This document shows positions 29,164 to 37,008 of a stretch of 37,008 bases of DNA, in pieces; positions within the stretch are counted from its first letter, which is position 1; each line of letters starts with the position of its first letter. The notes under the pieces were generated by a model that was not told where the DNA came from, ran no database searches, and was given only the letters and a program-made list of their open reading frames with translations. Made by a program: the position numbers and the translations under genes. Origin of the DNA: Gammaproteobacteria bacterium. Its GTDB lineage: Bacteria; Pseudomonadota; Gammaproteobacteria; SZUA-152. The stretch is taken from assembly GCA_013151355.1 (NCBI GenBank), contig JAADIL010000042.1:1-37008 (forward strand). The letters are read 5' to 3'.

Positions 29164-29880
29164 ATGAGATATACTTGTTCAGCCTTACCCACCTCTGTTG
29201 TGATGGCCTTCATTACCTTGCTGATGTCCTCTAACACCCTGGCGCTGGAGGTCAAAATTACACAGGATATGGCCTCCATGCCGGTACACCACGGTGATGA
29301 TTTTATTAATATCCAACGTATCCAGGATCAGGATAATATACTTACAGGTGGCTACACCAAAACCTCGCGTAAGTGCCCACCATTTTGCATTCAACCACTA
29401 CATGTGGCTCCCGGTGTTATTACTGTGGCCGAACTGGAACTGTTGGAATTTATCGATAAAAAACTGGAAATAGGCAATGGTGTTCTTATCGATGCGCGCA
29501 CCCCGGCATGGTATCAAAAATCCACCATCCCTGGTTCCATTAATATCCCTTTTACTCATTTTGATCCGGAAAAATCAGTGGCAGCACTGGCCGACGTGTT
29601 ATTGAAATTGAATGTACACAAAAAAGGTATGAGTGGTAGCTCCTTTATGGATAGCATCCGTACTTTCTTTAGCGGTGATGCTAATGCAGCAGATAGTCCC
29701 TGGGATTTTTCACAAGCCAAAGAGATATTATTATATTGCAACGGCATTTGGTGTGGTCAATCACCACACGCGATTAAAAACCTGCTTTCTTTGGGTTATC
29801 CACCCGAAAAAATTTATTACTATCGTGGTGGCATGCAAGCCTGGCAATCACTGGGATTGACGATAGTTGTCCCGAAATAA
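29164..29880 (+). CDS. Exported rhodanese-like domain protein with CPPFC motif
   Basis: Signal peptide; TSRKCPPFCIQPLHVAPGV; rhodanese IDARTPAWYQKSTIPGSINIPF and active-site-like LLYCNGIWCGQSPHAIKNLLSLGYPPEKIYYYRGGMQAWQSLGL. Confidence 0.85.
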   Translation: MRYTCSALPTSVVMAFITLLMSSNTLALEVKITQDMASMPVHHGDDFINIQRIQDQDNILTGGYTKTSRKCPPFCIQPLHVAPGVITVAELELLEFIDKKLEIGNGVLIDARTPAWYQKSTIPGSINIPFTHFDPEKSVAALADVLLKLNVHKKGMSGSSFMDSIRTFFSGDANAADSPWDFSQAKEILLYCNGIWCGQSPHAIKNLLSLGYPPEKIYYYRGGMQAWQSLGLTIVVPK

Positions 29881-29938
29881 TCATTCACGTTGCCAGAAAT
29901 GGAAATTAAATAACTTATTGGATTCAGGACTTCCAGGT

Positions 29939-31324
29939 TCAATAAGTGAATAACTCAAATGCTTTCTTTAAAACACCACAGGCACTGTCGGTAAAGCCCG
30001 TTTTGAATTCTGAGTTAATCACCAGGCTGGCTTCAACACCATACGGAAATTTCATCACACAAGCGTAAGATGATTTTCGATACTTGATATCATTTGAAAG
30101 GGCATAACTGATACCACCGGTCGTGTTTCCAGCAGGGATAGCGTAACTGGAAAAACTTGCACCGCCATGCCAATAAAAGCCACTATTGCCGTTCCAGCCT
30201 AATAAACCCTGGTCCATCACCATTTTTTGCGGCAAGCTTAAAATTTCGCTGCTGTGACGTAAATAAGCCAAATATTGAGCAAGCTCCATTGCTGACATTC
30301 TAAAACCTGAGTGGCCGCCGCAAGAATTAAACAATGAATTATGTTCAACATCGCCCAATTCAACAAAATCTTTATTAGATGCCAACGCTTCTTCCTGGCT
30401 GGTGTATTGCATCCAGCAACCAACATTATAAATGCCTATTGGCTCAAATATATTTTGATACATATAGGCCAGATACATGCTGGAATGATTACCTTCTGTG
30501 ACTTCATTGTAAGGTGCGGTACCCATAGTTACCCAAATCTGCGGAATCAAAATTCTTAGCAGGGCAAAATTCGCATTTTTATAAGAGGACATGGCACCCG
30601 GCATTGCGCCATTTTCAACGACAAACTTCAGACTATCCCAGTCATTGCCCCAGCTTTTTTTCCCATCGTCGGTCAGCGCATTGAAATATTGATTTAACCC
30701 CGACCGATGAGTTAATAAATGCCGAAAGGTAATACCGTTTTGACCCCAAAAACCGAAACCTAACGTCCATTCGTTCGGCAAATAATCTTCAACCGGAGAA
30801 TCCAGAGGAATACCAGCCTGATCGAGAATTTTAATTGTTGCTACAGCAGTGATTTGTTTGGTAACGCTGGCAATAAAGCTGCGAGTAAAAACTGACATTT
30901 TGAGTAAATCATCACCAGCTGTATGTGCGTACCCCCAGGCATTTTGTTTTTCCGGACGGCCATCCTGGTTAATCACATAGGCATAACCGACAACCTGATT
31001 TTGCAATACATCATCGATATAAGCAGCCATATAATCCAGTGATACGGATCCTTGTTCAGGATTTTGAAAGTCGCCGCCGGTGACAGGTGGTTTGCCACCA
31101 TCAATGGCGACCAATATATCAGTAATACCAGGAAATTCAGGTTCTTCAAATTGCGCAAAACCATCAATCGTATTTTGACGTTCCAGCACATATGTAACTA
31201 TTGAGTTGTCAACAGTTTTTTTACTTTTAATAAATGCCTCACGACTTAGTGCATGGTTTGAAAAAATACAGACAACCAAAATTAAAAAAAGCAAAGAAAT
31301 AATTTTTTTACTGATTTTGGTCAT
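29939..31324 (-). CDS. Exported serine hydrolase, beta-lactamase class C / penicillin-binding-like
   Basis: Signal peptide; SxxK in FIASVTKQITAVATIKILDQAGI, HLLTHRSGLNQY, YxN in SSYKNANFALLRIL, HGG in FYWHGGASFSSYA. Confidence 0.87.
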   Translation of the reverse strand: MTKISKKIISLLFLILVVCIFSNHALSREAFIKSKKTVDNSIVTYVLERQNTIDGFAQFEEPEFPGITDILVAIDGGKPPVTGGDFQNPEQGSVSLDYMAAYIDDVLQNQVVGYAYVINQDGRPEKQNAWGYAHTAGDDLLKMSVFTRSFIASVTKQITAVATIKILDQAGIPLDSPVEDYLPNEWTLGFGFWGQNGITFRHLLTHRSGLNQYFNALTDDGKKSWGNDWDSLKFVVENGAMPGAMSSYKNANFALLRILIPQIWVTMGTAPYNEVTEGNHSSMYLAYMYQNIFEPIGIYNVGCWMQYTSQEEALASNKDFVELGDVEHNSLFNSCGGHSGFRMSAMELAQYLAYLRHSSEILSLPQKMVMDQGLLGWNGNSGFYWHGGASFSSYAIPAGNTTGGISYALSNDIKYRKSSYACVMKFPYGVEASLVINSEFKTGFTDSACGVLKKAFELFTY

Positions 31325-31688
31325 CGCTGGCTTACCTCCCTGTTTCTGTTAGACAAATGATTTTCTGATCCAGAAAACTGAGGGGTATTCTAATTATCAA
31401 GATAATTTCAGGAAAGTGAAATAATACAACTTAAGTCTGTGAATTATTTACTTCGGGAACAAGCATTTGGCCAATTGGGTTTAGCCTGAAGAGGAAGAAT
31501 AACTGGCTATTTTGACGATGTACTGGCAGTTGAATGGCCGCGCAATGAAAAAATGTATTCATTCCGTGATGTCAGAGACATATTCAAGTGGTCAACTGCG
31601 GAATCCAGATTCAATCAATTTGGCTTTGCAATCTGCGGTATTTCAGGTTGTACAACGTATTTTGTTTGTCATGCAGAAACACAAACTG

Positions 31689-32468
31689 CTACTCCGCAAC
31701 TTGATAACGCAACCAGTACCACACCATACCTGTCCATTCATGAAACACCTGGGCGGTACGATTCAGTGATTTGGCACTGGGTAAAAAATGTCGCAACGTC
31801 AAACCACGCTGATCTTTACCATTAAACACGGTGGGTGCAGGAACAACATCAAGACCAAATTTTTTAAACGACTGCATGCTGCGCTTTATATGTCTGGCAT
31901 GGGTGACGAGATAAATGGAGTCGATGCCTTCAGCCTTTAATATTTTTGCGGAATATTGTGCATTTTCGTAAGTAGTACGACTTTGTGTTTCAATCCAGCG
32001 CACGGGCAGAGCATATTCACTTTCAATAAGTTGTTTCATCAGTTCAGCCTCGGGCGGTGACTGTTCTGTTCCCAGTCCACCGGAAACCAATATGGGTAAC
32101 AGGGTGCGCCGCGCCAGCCAGACACCATAACGAATCCGTTCCAGTGCAAAGGTGTTGGGGGTGCCACCTGCAAACTCGGGGGCATAATACCGACGGCCCG
32201 CACCCAAAATCACGATGGCTTGCGGCGGTTTGTCATTGACCAACAAGGTTTTTTCAAAAAGCGCGGTCTCCGGTTCCAACCCTGATAACAAAATACCAGC
32301 GGTCACCGGCAGGCTGGCAATATACAACAAACCCAGACCGCTTGCGGTCATATAAAATCCTGCGCGCCGGTGACGGCGCATGAGTACCAGTCCCAGCACA
32401 GCAAGAAAAATAAACCCGCCCGGCGGTCCGATGAGTTGTTCCAGTATTCCACCGATACCAAGGCCCAC
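31689..32468 (-). CDS. YdcF/ElyC-like DUF218 membrane protein
   Basis: AIVILGAGRRYYAPEFAGG..., ILVSGGLGTEQSPPEAELMKQLI, ETQSRTTYENAQYSAKIL, YLVTHARHIKRSMQSFKKFGLDVVPAPT. Confidence 0.9.
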   Translation of the reverse strand: MGLGIGGILEQLIGPPGGFIFLAVLGLVLMRRHRRAGFYMTASGLGLLYIASLPVTAGILLSGLEPETALFEKTLLVNDKPPQAIVILGAGRRYYAPEFAGGTPNTFALERIRYGVWLARRTLLPILVSGGLGTEQSPPEAELMKQLIESEYALPVRWIETQSRTTYENAQYSAKILKAEGIDSIYLVTHARHIKRSMQSFKKFGLDVVPAPTVFNGKDQRGLTLRHFLPSAKSLNRTAQVFHEWTGMVWYWLRYQVAE

Positions 32469-32470
32469 TG

Positions 32471-33304
32471 TCAGTCTGCCTTGCTTTTTTTCGCCACTGA
32501 ATTCGCACTGACAAAATTGGTCAGCATAGCGAATTCGTCCAGGCTCACGGTTTCTGCCCGACGCCTGGGGTCAACACCTTGTGCCTCAATCTGTTCTGCA
32601 TTCATCAGCGGTTTGAGTGTGTTACGCAAAGTTTTGCGCCGTTGGGAAAAGGCCTGGGTCACCAGTTTTTCCAACAGTTTAATGTCACCAACACTGACAG
32701 GGGGTTCTTTGTAAGGCACCAGACGCACTACAGCGGAATTCACTTTGGGAGGTGGCGAAAAGGCTTCCGGCGGCACATCCATCAGTGATTCCACCTGACA
32801 GTGATATTGCATCATCACACTCAGGCGCCCGTAGTCTTTGCCGCCCGGTGTGGCAGCCAGTCTGTCTACCACTTCTTTTTGCAACATGAAGTGCATATCT
32901 TGAATCTGCTGATGCATCGACAACAGATGAAACATCAGCGGTGTGGAAATATTGTAGGGCAGGTTGCCGACAATGCGTAATGGGCGACCGTCTTTTGCCA
33001 GGGCTGCAAAATCAAATTTCAGTGCATCGGCTTGATGAATGTGCAATTGGCCACGGCCACGACAATGTTCCTGTAATTTGGGAATAATATCCCGATCCAG
33101 CTCAATGGCATCCATGGCGGTGACACAGGGCAGCAAGGATTCTGTTAACACACCCAGGCCAGGGCCTATTTCCACCAGATGATCATCCCGTTGCGGACTG
33201 ATGGCGGCAACGATACCGGCCACGATATATGGGTCCGTCAAAAAATTTTGGCCAAAGCGTTTACGGGCACGGTGTTTTGGTGTGGATGTGGAATCTGTGC
33301 TCAT
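32471..33304 (-). CDS. rsmA: 16S rRNA (adenine1518/1519-N6)-dimethyltransferase
   Basis: RKRFGQNFLTDPYIV, LVEIGPGLGVLTESLL, RIVGNLPYNISTPLMFHLL. Confidence 0.96.
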   Translation of the reverse strand: MSTDSTSTPKHRARKRFGQNFLTDPYIVAGIVAAISPQRDDHLVEIGPGLGVLTESLLPCVTAMDAIELDRDIIPKLQEHCRGRGQLHIHQADALKFDFAALAKDGRPLRIVGNLPYNISTPLMFHLLSMHQQIQDMHFMLQKEVVDRLAATPGGKDYGRLSVMMQYHCQVESLMDVPPEAFSPPPKVNSAVVRLVPYKEPPVSVGDIKLLEKLVTQAFSQRRKTLRNTLKPLMNAEQIEAQGVDPRRRAETVSLDEFAMLTNFVSANSVAKKSKAD

Positions 33305-34320
33305 GCGACGGATCGCGCCTGCTGCATTTTCATGTGCCTGACCATTTCATCAGCCACCGACATTGCATATGACAAACTGTCGGCCCTGGCCTGACCTGTG
33401 CCTGCCAAAGCCAGTGCGGTACCGTGATCCACCGAGGTACGAATGATCGGCAGGCCTAATGTGATATTTACCGCTTTACCAAACCCCATGTGTTTCAATA
33501 CCGGCAAACCCTGATCGTGATACATGGCCAGCACGACATCGGCCTGTTGTAATGTTTCGTGGGTAAACAGGGTATCCGCTGATAATGGGCCTTGCACATC
33601 CATGCCGCGATCACGAAAACTTTGTAACACGGGTGTAATCGTCTCTGTTTCTTCTGACCCCAGATGACCGTCTTCACCGGCATGAGGGTTCAGGCCGCAA
33701 ACCAGAATACGCGGTGTATTAATACCTAACCTGATATGTAAGTCCTGTAACAACGTATCAATAACCTGTGAAAGACATTCACGCGTAATCGCTGCTGATA
33801 CTTCTTTCAGGGGCAGGTGGGTAGTGACCAGCGCAACCCGCAAGCCTTCGGTGGCCAACATCATTACCGGGTGACCACCCGTTTGCTGCGCAAGATATTC
33901 CGTGTGTCCGGTAAAGGCAATACCGGCTTCGTTGATGATGCCTTTGTGTACCGGGCCGGTGACCAGGGCATCAAACGTGCCGTGTTTGCAGCCATTAATT
34001 GCAGTATCAATGCTTTTTAAAACGGCCTGTGAATTTTTTACATTCAGTTGGCCAGGCAACACACGAGCAGCCAATGGAATATCCAGCACTGGCAATATGC
34101 CCGCACGATGAGAGCTTTTTACACAAGTGGTATTTTCCTGAAACGGGATGATCTCCAGCGGCAAATCCAGTTGCTGTGCACGAGCAGCCAGCAGTTCTGC
34201 ATCTGCAATAACAACCATTTCACAGAAATGATCTTGTTGCGCCATTTGCACACAAAGATCCGGGCCTATACCCGCCGGTTCTCCCGCCGTGATGGCCAGA
34301 CGATGAACTGATTCAGTCAT
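33301..34320 (-). CDS. pdxA: 4-hydroxythreonine-4-phosphate dehydrogenase
   Basis: AITAGEPAGIGPDL, TGPVHKGIINEAGIAFTGHTEYLA, MYHDQGLPVLKHMGFGKAVNITLGLPIIRTSVDHGTA. Confidence 0.96.
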   Translation of the reverse strand: MTESVHRLAITAGEPAGIGPDLCVQMAQQDHFCEMVVIADAELLAARAQQLDLPLEIIPFQENTTCVKSSHRAGILPVLDIPLAARVLPGQLNVKNSQAVLKSIDTAINGCKHGTFDALVTGPVHKGIINEAGIAFTGHTEYLAQQTGGHPVMMLATEGLRVALVTTHLPLKEVSAAITRECLSQVIDTLLQDLHIRLGINTPRILVCGLNPHAGEDGHLGSEETETITPVLQSFRDRGMDVQGPLSADTLFTHETLQQADVVLAMYHDQGLPVLKHMGFGKAVNITLGLPIIRTSVDHGTALALAGTGQARADSLSYAMSVADEMVRHMKMQQARSVA

Positions 34321-34360
34321 AAACCACCACCCTCAACGTAATAAAAAATGTCACAAACAA

Positions 34361-35665
34361 TCAAAGCCGGTTTTGAACAAAAGCCTCGTCACGAATGCGC
34401 CGAACCCAGGCTTGCATGGCAGGGTCCAGTTTGCGCGCACGAATGGCGTCATTGGCATTTTTGTTTCGCACTTGTTCCGTGACATCCTGCTTGCGGCGTT
34501 CCAGCACCTGAATCAGGTGCCAGCCAAAACGGCTGCGCACCAACTCACTCAGTTCACCAACGTCCAGCGCGTTCATGCCCTGTTCAAAATTTGGCACCAT
34601 TTCACCCGGGTTCACCCAACCCAGTTCGCCACCTTCGGCACCCGAGCCGGGATCATCGGAATGTGCTTTGGCCAGCGCACCAAAATCTTCACCGGCAATA
34701 ATACGCTCACGAATTTTTTCCAGTCTTGCGCGTGCATCACTATTTTCTGTTTCATCAAAAGGTTTGATCAAAATATGCCGGGCATGTGTCTGGGTGATCA
34801 TGTGTTGTGGCTGGTTGTCGCGAATGTCGAGCATTTTGATAATGTGAAAACCGCTGGGACTGCGCAATGCATCACTGACATTATTCACATTCTGTTGCAC
34901 CACCCAGTCTGCAAACAGGCTGGGCAGGGCATCCGCGCGACGCCAGCCAAGGTCACCACCTTCCAGAGCCTGTTGACCATCAGAAAGTGCAATCGCGGTT
35001 TGCGCAAAATCAGCATTGGCGCGCAGGTCTCGCACAATTTTTTCTGCCTTCGTGCGTGCGGCTTTTATTTCCTGTGCATTGGCCGCTTCGGGCACGGATA
35101 CCAGAATATGGCCAAGGTGATATTCTTTATCTTCACCGCCACGTAATTTCTGGTTGTTGATAAAGTTGTCTATTTCCTGTTGGGTAACCACAATACGGCT
35201 GCGCACCTGGCGTTGTTGCAACCGGTTCACGGTAATTTCATCACGCATGTTTTCGCGGAAACTTTCAAAATTGATGCCTTCGCTTTGCAGGGCCGAGCGA
35301 AATTGCGACAAACTCATACGATTTTGTGCCGCAATATTTTCCAGCGTGCGGTTGAGCATGTCATCATCCACTCGTATGCTGCCACGTTTGGCCATTTGCA
35401 GTTGAATACGGCGCAGGATCATGCGATCCAGCAGTTGTTTTTTCAGTACGGCGTCACTGGGTAATTGTGTGTTTTGCTGGCTCAGCTGTTTTTTGATCAG
35501 CCCCATTTCTGCTTTCAGCTCCAGTGCGGTAATCACTTCGTCATTGACCACAGCGACAATGCGATCCAACGGATTTTCCACTGCCAGTTTTGCCTGAACC
35601 ACTGATGCCATCAGTAAGCTGCCTGTCAGTGTTATCCAGAAAAGTCTTTTTGTTATGCCATTCAT
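34361..35665 (-). CDS. surA: Periplasmic chaperone / peptidyl-prolyl isomerase SurA
   Basis: Signal peptide, DRIVAVVNDEVITALEL, two parvulin domains; precedes pdxA-rsmA. Confidence 0.95.
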   Translation of the reverse strand: MNGITKRLFWITLTGSLLMASVVQAKLAVENPLDRIVAVVNDEVITALELKAEMGLIKKQLSQQNTQLPSDAVLKKQLLDRMILRRIQLQMAKRGSIRVDDDMLNRTLENIAAQNRMSLSQFRSALQSEGINFESFRENMRDEITVNRLQQRQVRSRIVVTQQEIDNFINNQKLRGGEDKEYHLGHILVSVPEAANAQEIKAARTKAEKIVRDLRANADFAQTAIALSDGQQALEGGDLGWRRADALPSLFADWVVQQNVNNVSDALRSPSGFHIIKMLDIRDNQPQHMITQTHARHILIKPFDETENSDARARLEKIRERIIAGEDFGALAKAHSDDPGSGAEGGELGWVNPGEMVPNFEQGMNALDVGELSELVRSRFGWHLIQVLERRKQDVTEQVRNKNANDAIRARKLDPAMQAWVRRIRDEAFVQNRL

Positions 35666-35705
35666 ACTTGTTTTCTCTTTTTCACTTATTGCTTATAACG
35701 CTTGT

Positions 35706-36000
35706 AATGTGAATTAATCGCTAAAAATACGCTATTTTTTAAAAATCACCGGGTATTTAACACAGAGGCCGCAGAGACGCAGAGTGCGCAGAGTTTTTAG
35801 TATTTTTCTCTGTGTCCTTTAGCGTCTCTGCGACCTCTGCGTTGATAACACGCCACTTGTCAGTACCACTACAACATAACCTCTCACTGTACCAGAACGC
35901 TTGTCCGGGGGTTTACACCTCTGGATTCCGGCTAAAAACATGCCGGAATGACGGTGTTTTCAAAAGTGCTAACAGAGCGATTTAGCCCTTAATTCACATT
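35706..36000 (+). repeat. MITE-like element family B, copy 2, with inverted ends and apparent TTGTAA target duplication
   Basis: TTGTAA|TGTGAATTAA ... TTAATTCACA|TTGTAA; internal long hairpin 35759-35779/35823-35843 (19/21). Confidence 0.78.
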
Positions 36001-36015
36001 GTAATAATCGAGTAG

Positions 36016-36187
36016 GTGTAGGTTAGGGTAAATGTTTTTTTATGAACCTCAACATGCCAAGGTAACGCACTCCCACCAAAACCATCCTCAAGCCACCACA
36101 AACACATTTATTTCAATTTCCAACACCAGAATATTTCTGCTCCGTGTTATGAACCTGTTGGGGTTCGTGCTTCACCCCAACCTGGCG
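36016..36187. repeat. Possible further REP/MITE-like inverted pair in the surA-lptD gap
   Basis: TAGGTTAGGGTAAA...TGAACCTCAACATG near 36016-36056 against GTTGGGGTTCGTGCTTCACCCCAACCTG near 36158-36185. Confidence 0.4.
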
Positions 36188-36196
36188 GACTTATTT

Positions 36197-37008
36197 TCAG
36201 GGCAACAGGATATCACGCGCCAGCAGACTTTCGACCTTGCGGCCGAAACTGGTCAAGCCTTTTAATTCCAGCTGAAACCAGATGGAATCACTCAAATCTT
36301 CATCCGCTGCATTCACCCGGTAACTGCGTTGTACGATGCGCATCGACCAGCAGCAGCTTTCGTACTCGATGCCCTTGAGGGTTTCCAGTGTAGTGTGGTC
36401 TCGGGTAGAACGCAGCCAGCGACCCACAACACGCCAGCGCTGGCTGATAGGCCAGATACCGGCCACATCCACTTGGCGCAGTTTTTCACGGTCAAAACGA
36501 TAACCCAGCCGTAATACCCGTTTCCGGTTTTGATAACGCCAACTCGCTGTGGCACGCGCCAGCTCGCTGGCTTTGCTGTCCCACTGCAAACTGCTGCGTA
36601 CACGGGTGTTTGCCGTCCACTGACTTTTCAGTTCAGCCAGCCAGTGCGAGGCTGTGTCGGTTTCTGGTGCCGCTCCGGGCAGGGTGACCTCACGATCCTG
36701 AAAGTAAAAGATACGACCCAAACTGGCACTCAACAGTTCCCGCCCCTGTGCATCCAGAAACCGTGTGGTCAACGCGGTGCTCAGTTGATTGGCATCGCCC
36801 ACGCGGTCTGCACCGTTAAACCGGTTTTCCCGGAACAAGCGGTCAAAACCGAATAATGGCAGGCTGCTGTCAAACACCCGGGAAACACCGGCCTCGTCCA
36901 CAATCAAATCCGCCTGCTCTTTTTTGGGGACATATAAATAAAAGAGTCTTGGCTCCAACGTCTGCCGCACGGCACGCCCGCTGGCGGATAAATCCCGTTC
37001 AAAAATCA
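36197..37008 (-). CDS. lptD: LPS assembly outer membrane protein LptD, C-terminal part (5' end outside window)
   Basis: RQTLEPRLFYLYVPKKEQADL...DSSLPLFGFDRLFRENRFNGADRVGDANQLSTALTTRFLD; frame stays open to the window edge. Confidence 0.93.
   Translation of the reverse strand, partial: IFERDLSASGRAVRQTLEPRLFYLYVPKKEQADLIVDEAGVSRVFDSSLPLFGFDRLFRENRFNGADRVGDANQLSTALTTRFLDAQGRELLSASLGRIFYFQDREVTLPGAAPETDTASHWLAELKSQWTANTRVRSSLQWDSKASELARATASWRYQNRKRVLRLGYRFDREKLRQVDVAGIWPISQRWRVVGRWLRSTRDHTTLETLKGIEYESCCWSMRIVQRSYRVNAADEDLSDSIWFQLELKGLTSFGRKVESLLARDILLP

Noticed and set aside
34373-35146. 257-aa plus-strand ORF antisense to surA
   Set aside because: Opposite a strongly supported SurA; no family resemblance.

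Overview
This 37-kb window looks like a gammaproteobacterial chromosome. It is mostly conserved core genes, plus an accessory stretch at about 25.4-31.7 kb. Left to right: ubiC-ubiA; an LPS/regulatory block in the same order as E. coli (CaCA antiporter-kdsD-kdsC-lptC-lptA-lptB-rpoN-hpf-ptsN, then hprK-rapZ-EIIA(Man)-HPr); mgtE; a NUDIX hydrolase; an EAL-HDOD protein; hydantoinase/oxoprolinase A behind a globin-coupled GGDEF cyclase (minus strand); a Sel1-repeat lipoprotein; hemW; a helix-hairpin-helix protein; fetA-fetB-like ABC genes; a second HemN-like radical SAM protein; a GCS2-family ligase; an M14/aspartoacylase-like hydrolase; several small exported proteins and a rhodanese; a serine hydrolase; a DUF218 protein; and ksgA-pdxA-surA-(lptD, partial) on the minus strand. 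The least-explained signal is a set of short non-coding palindromic/MITE-like repeats. These include a 399-bp element with 20-bp perfect inverted ends, two related elements at 13.74 and 35.71 kb (the second with an apparent TTGTAA target duplication between surA and lptD), a 243-bp element with 30-bp near-perfect inverted ends, and a composite repeat that appears to have truncated a YCII-domain gene. No CRISPR array, rRNA or tRNA was recognised. I cannot confirm a wholly novel system. The best functional candidate is the radical SAM / GCS2 ligase / M14 hydrolase neighbourhood at 22.5-27.3 kb. All family calls are by reading translations, without database searches.
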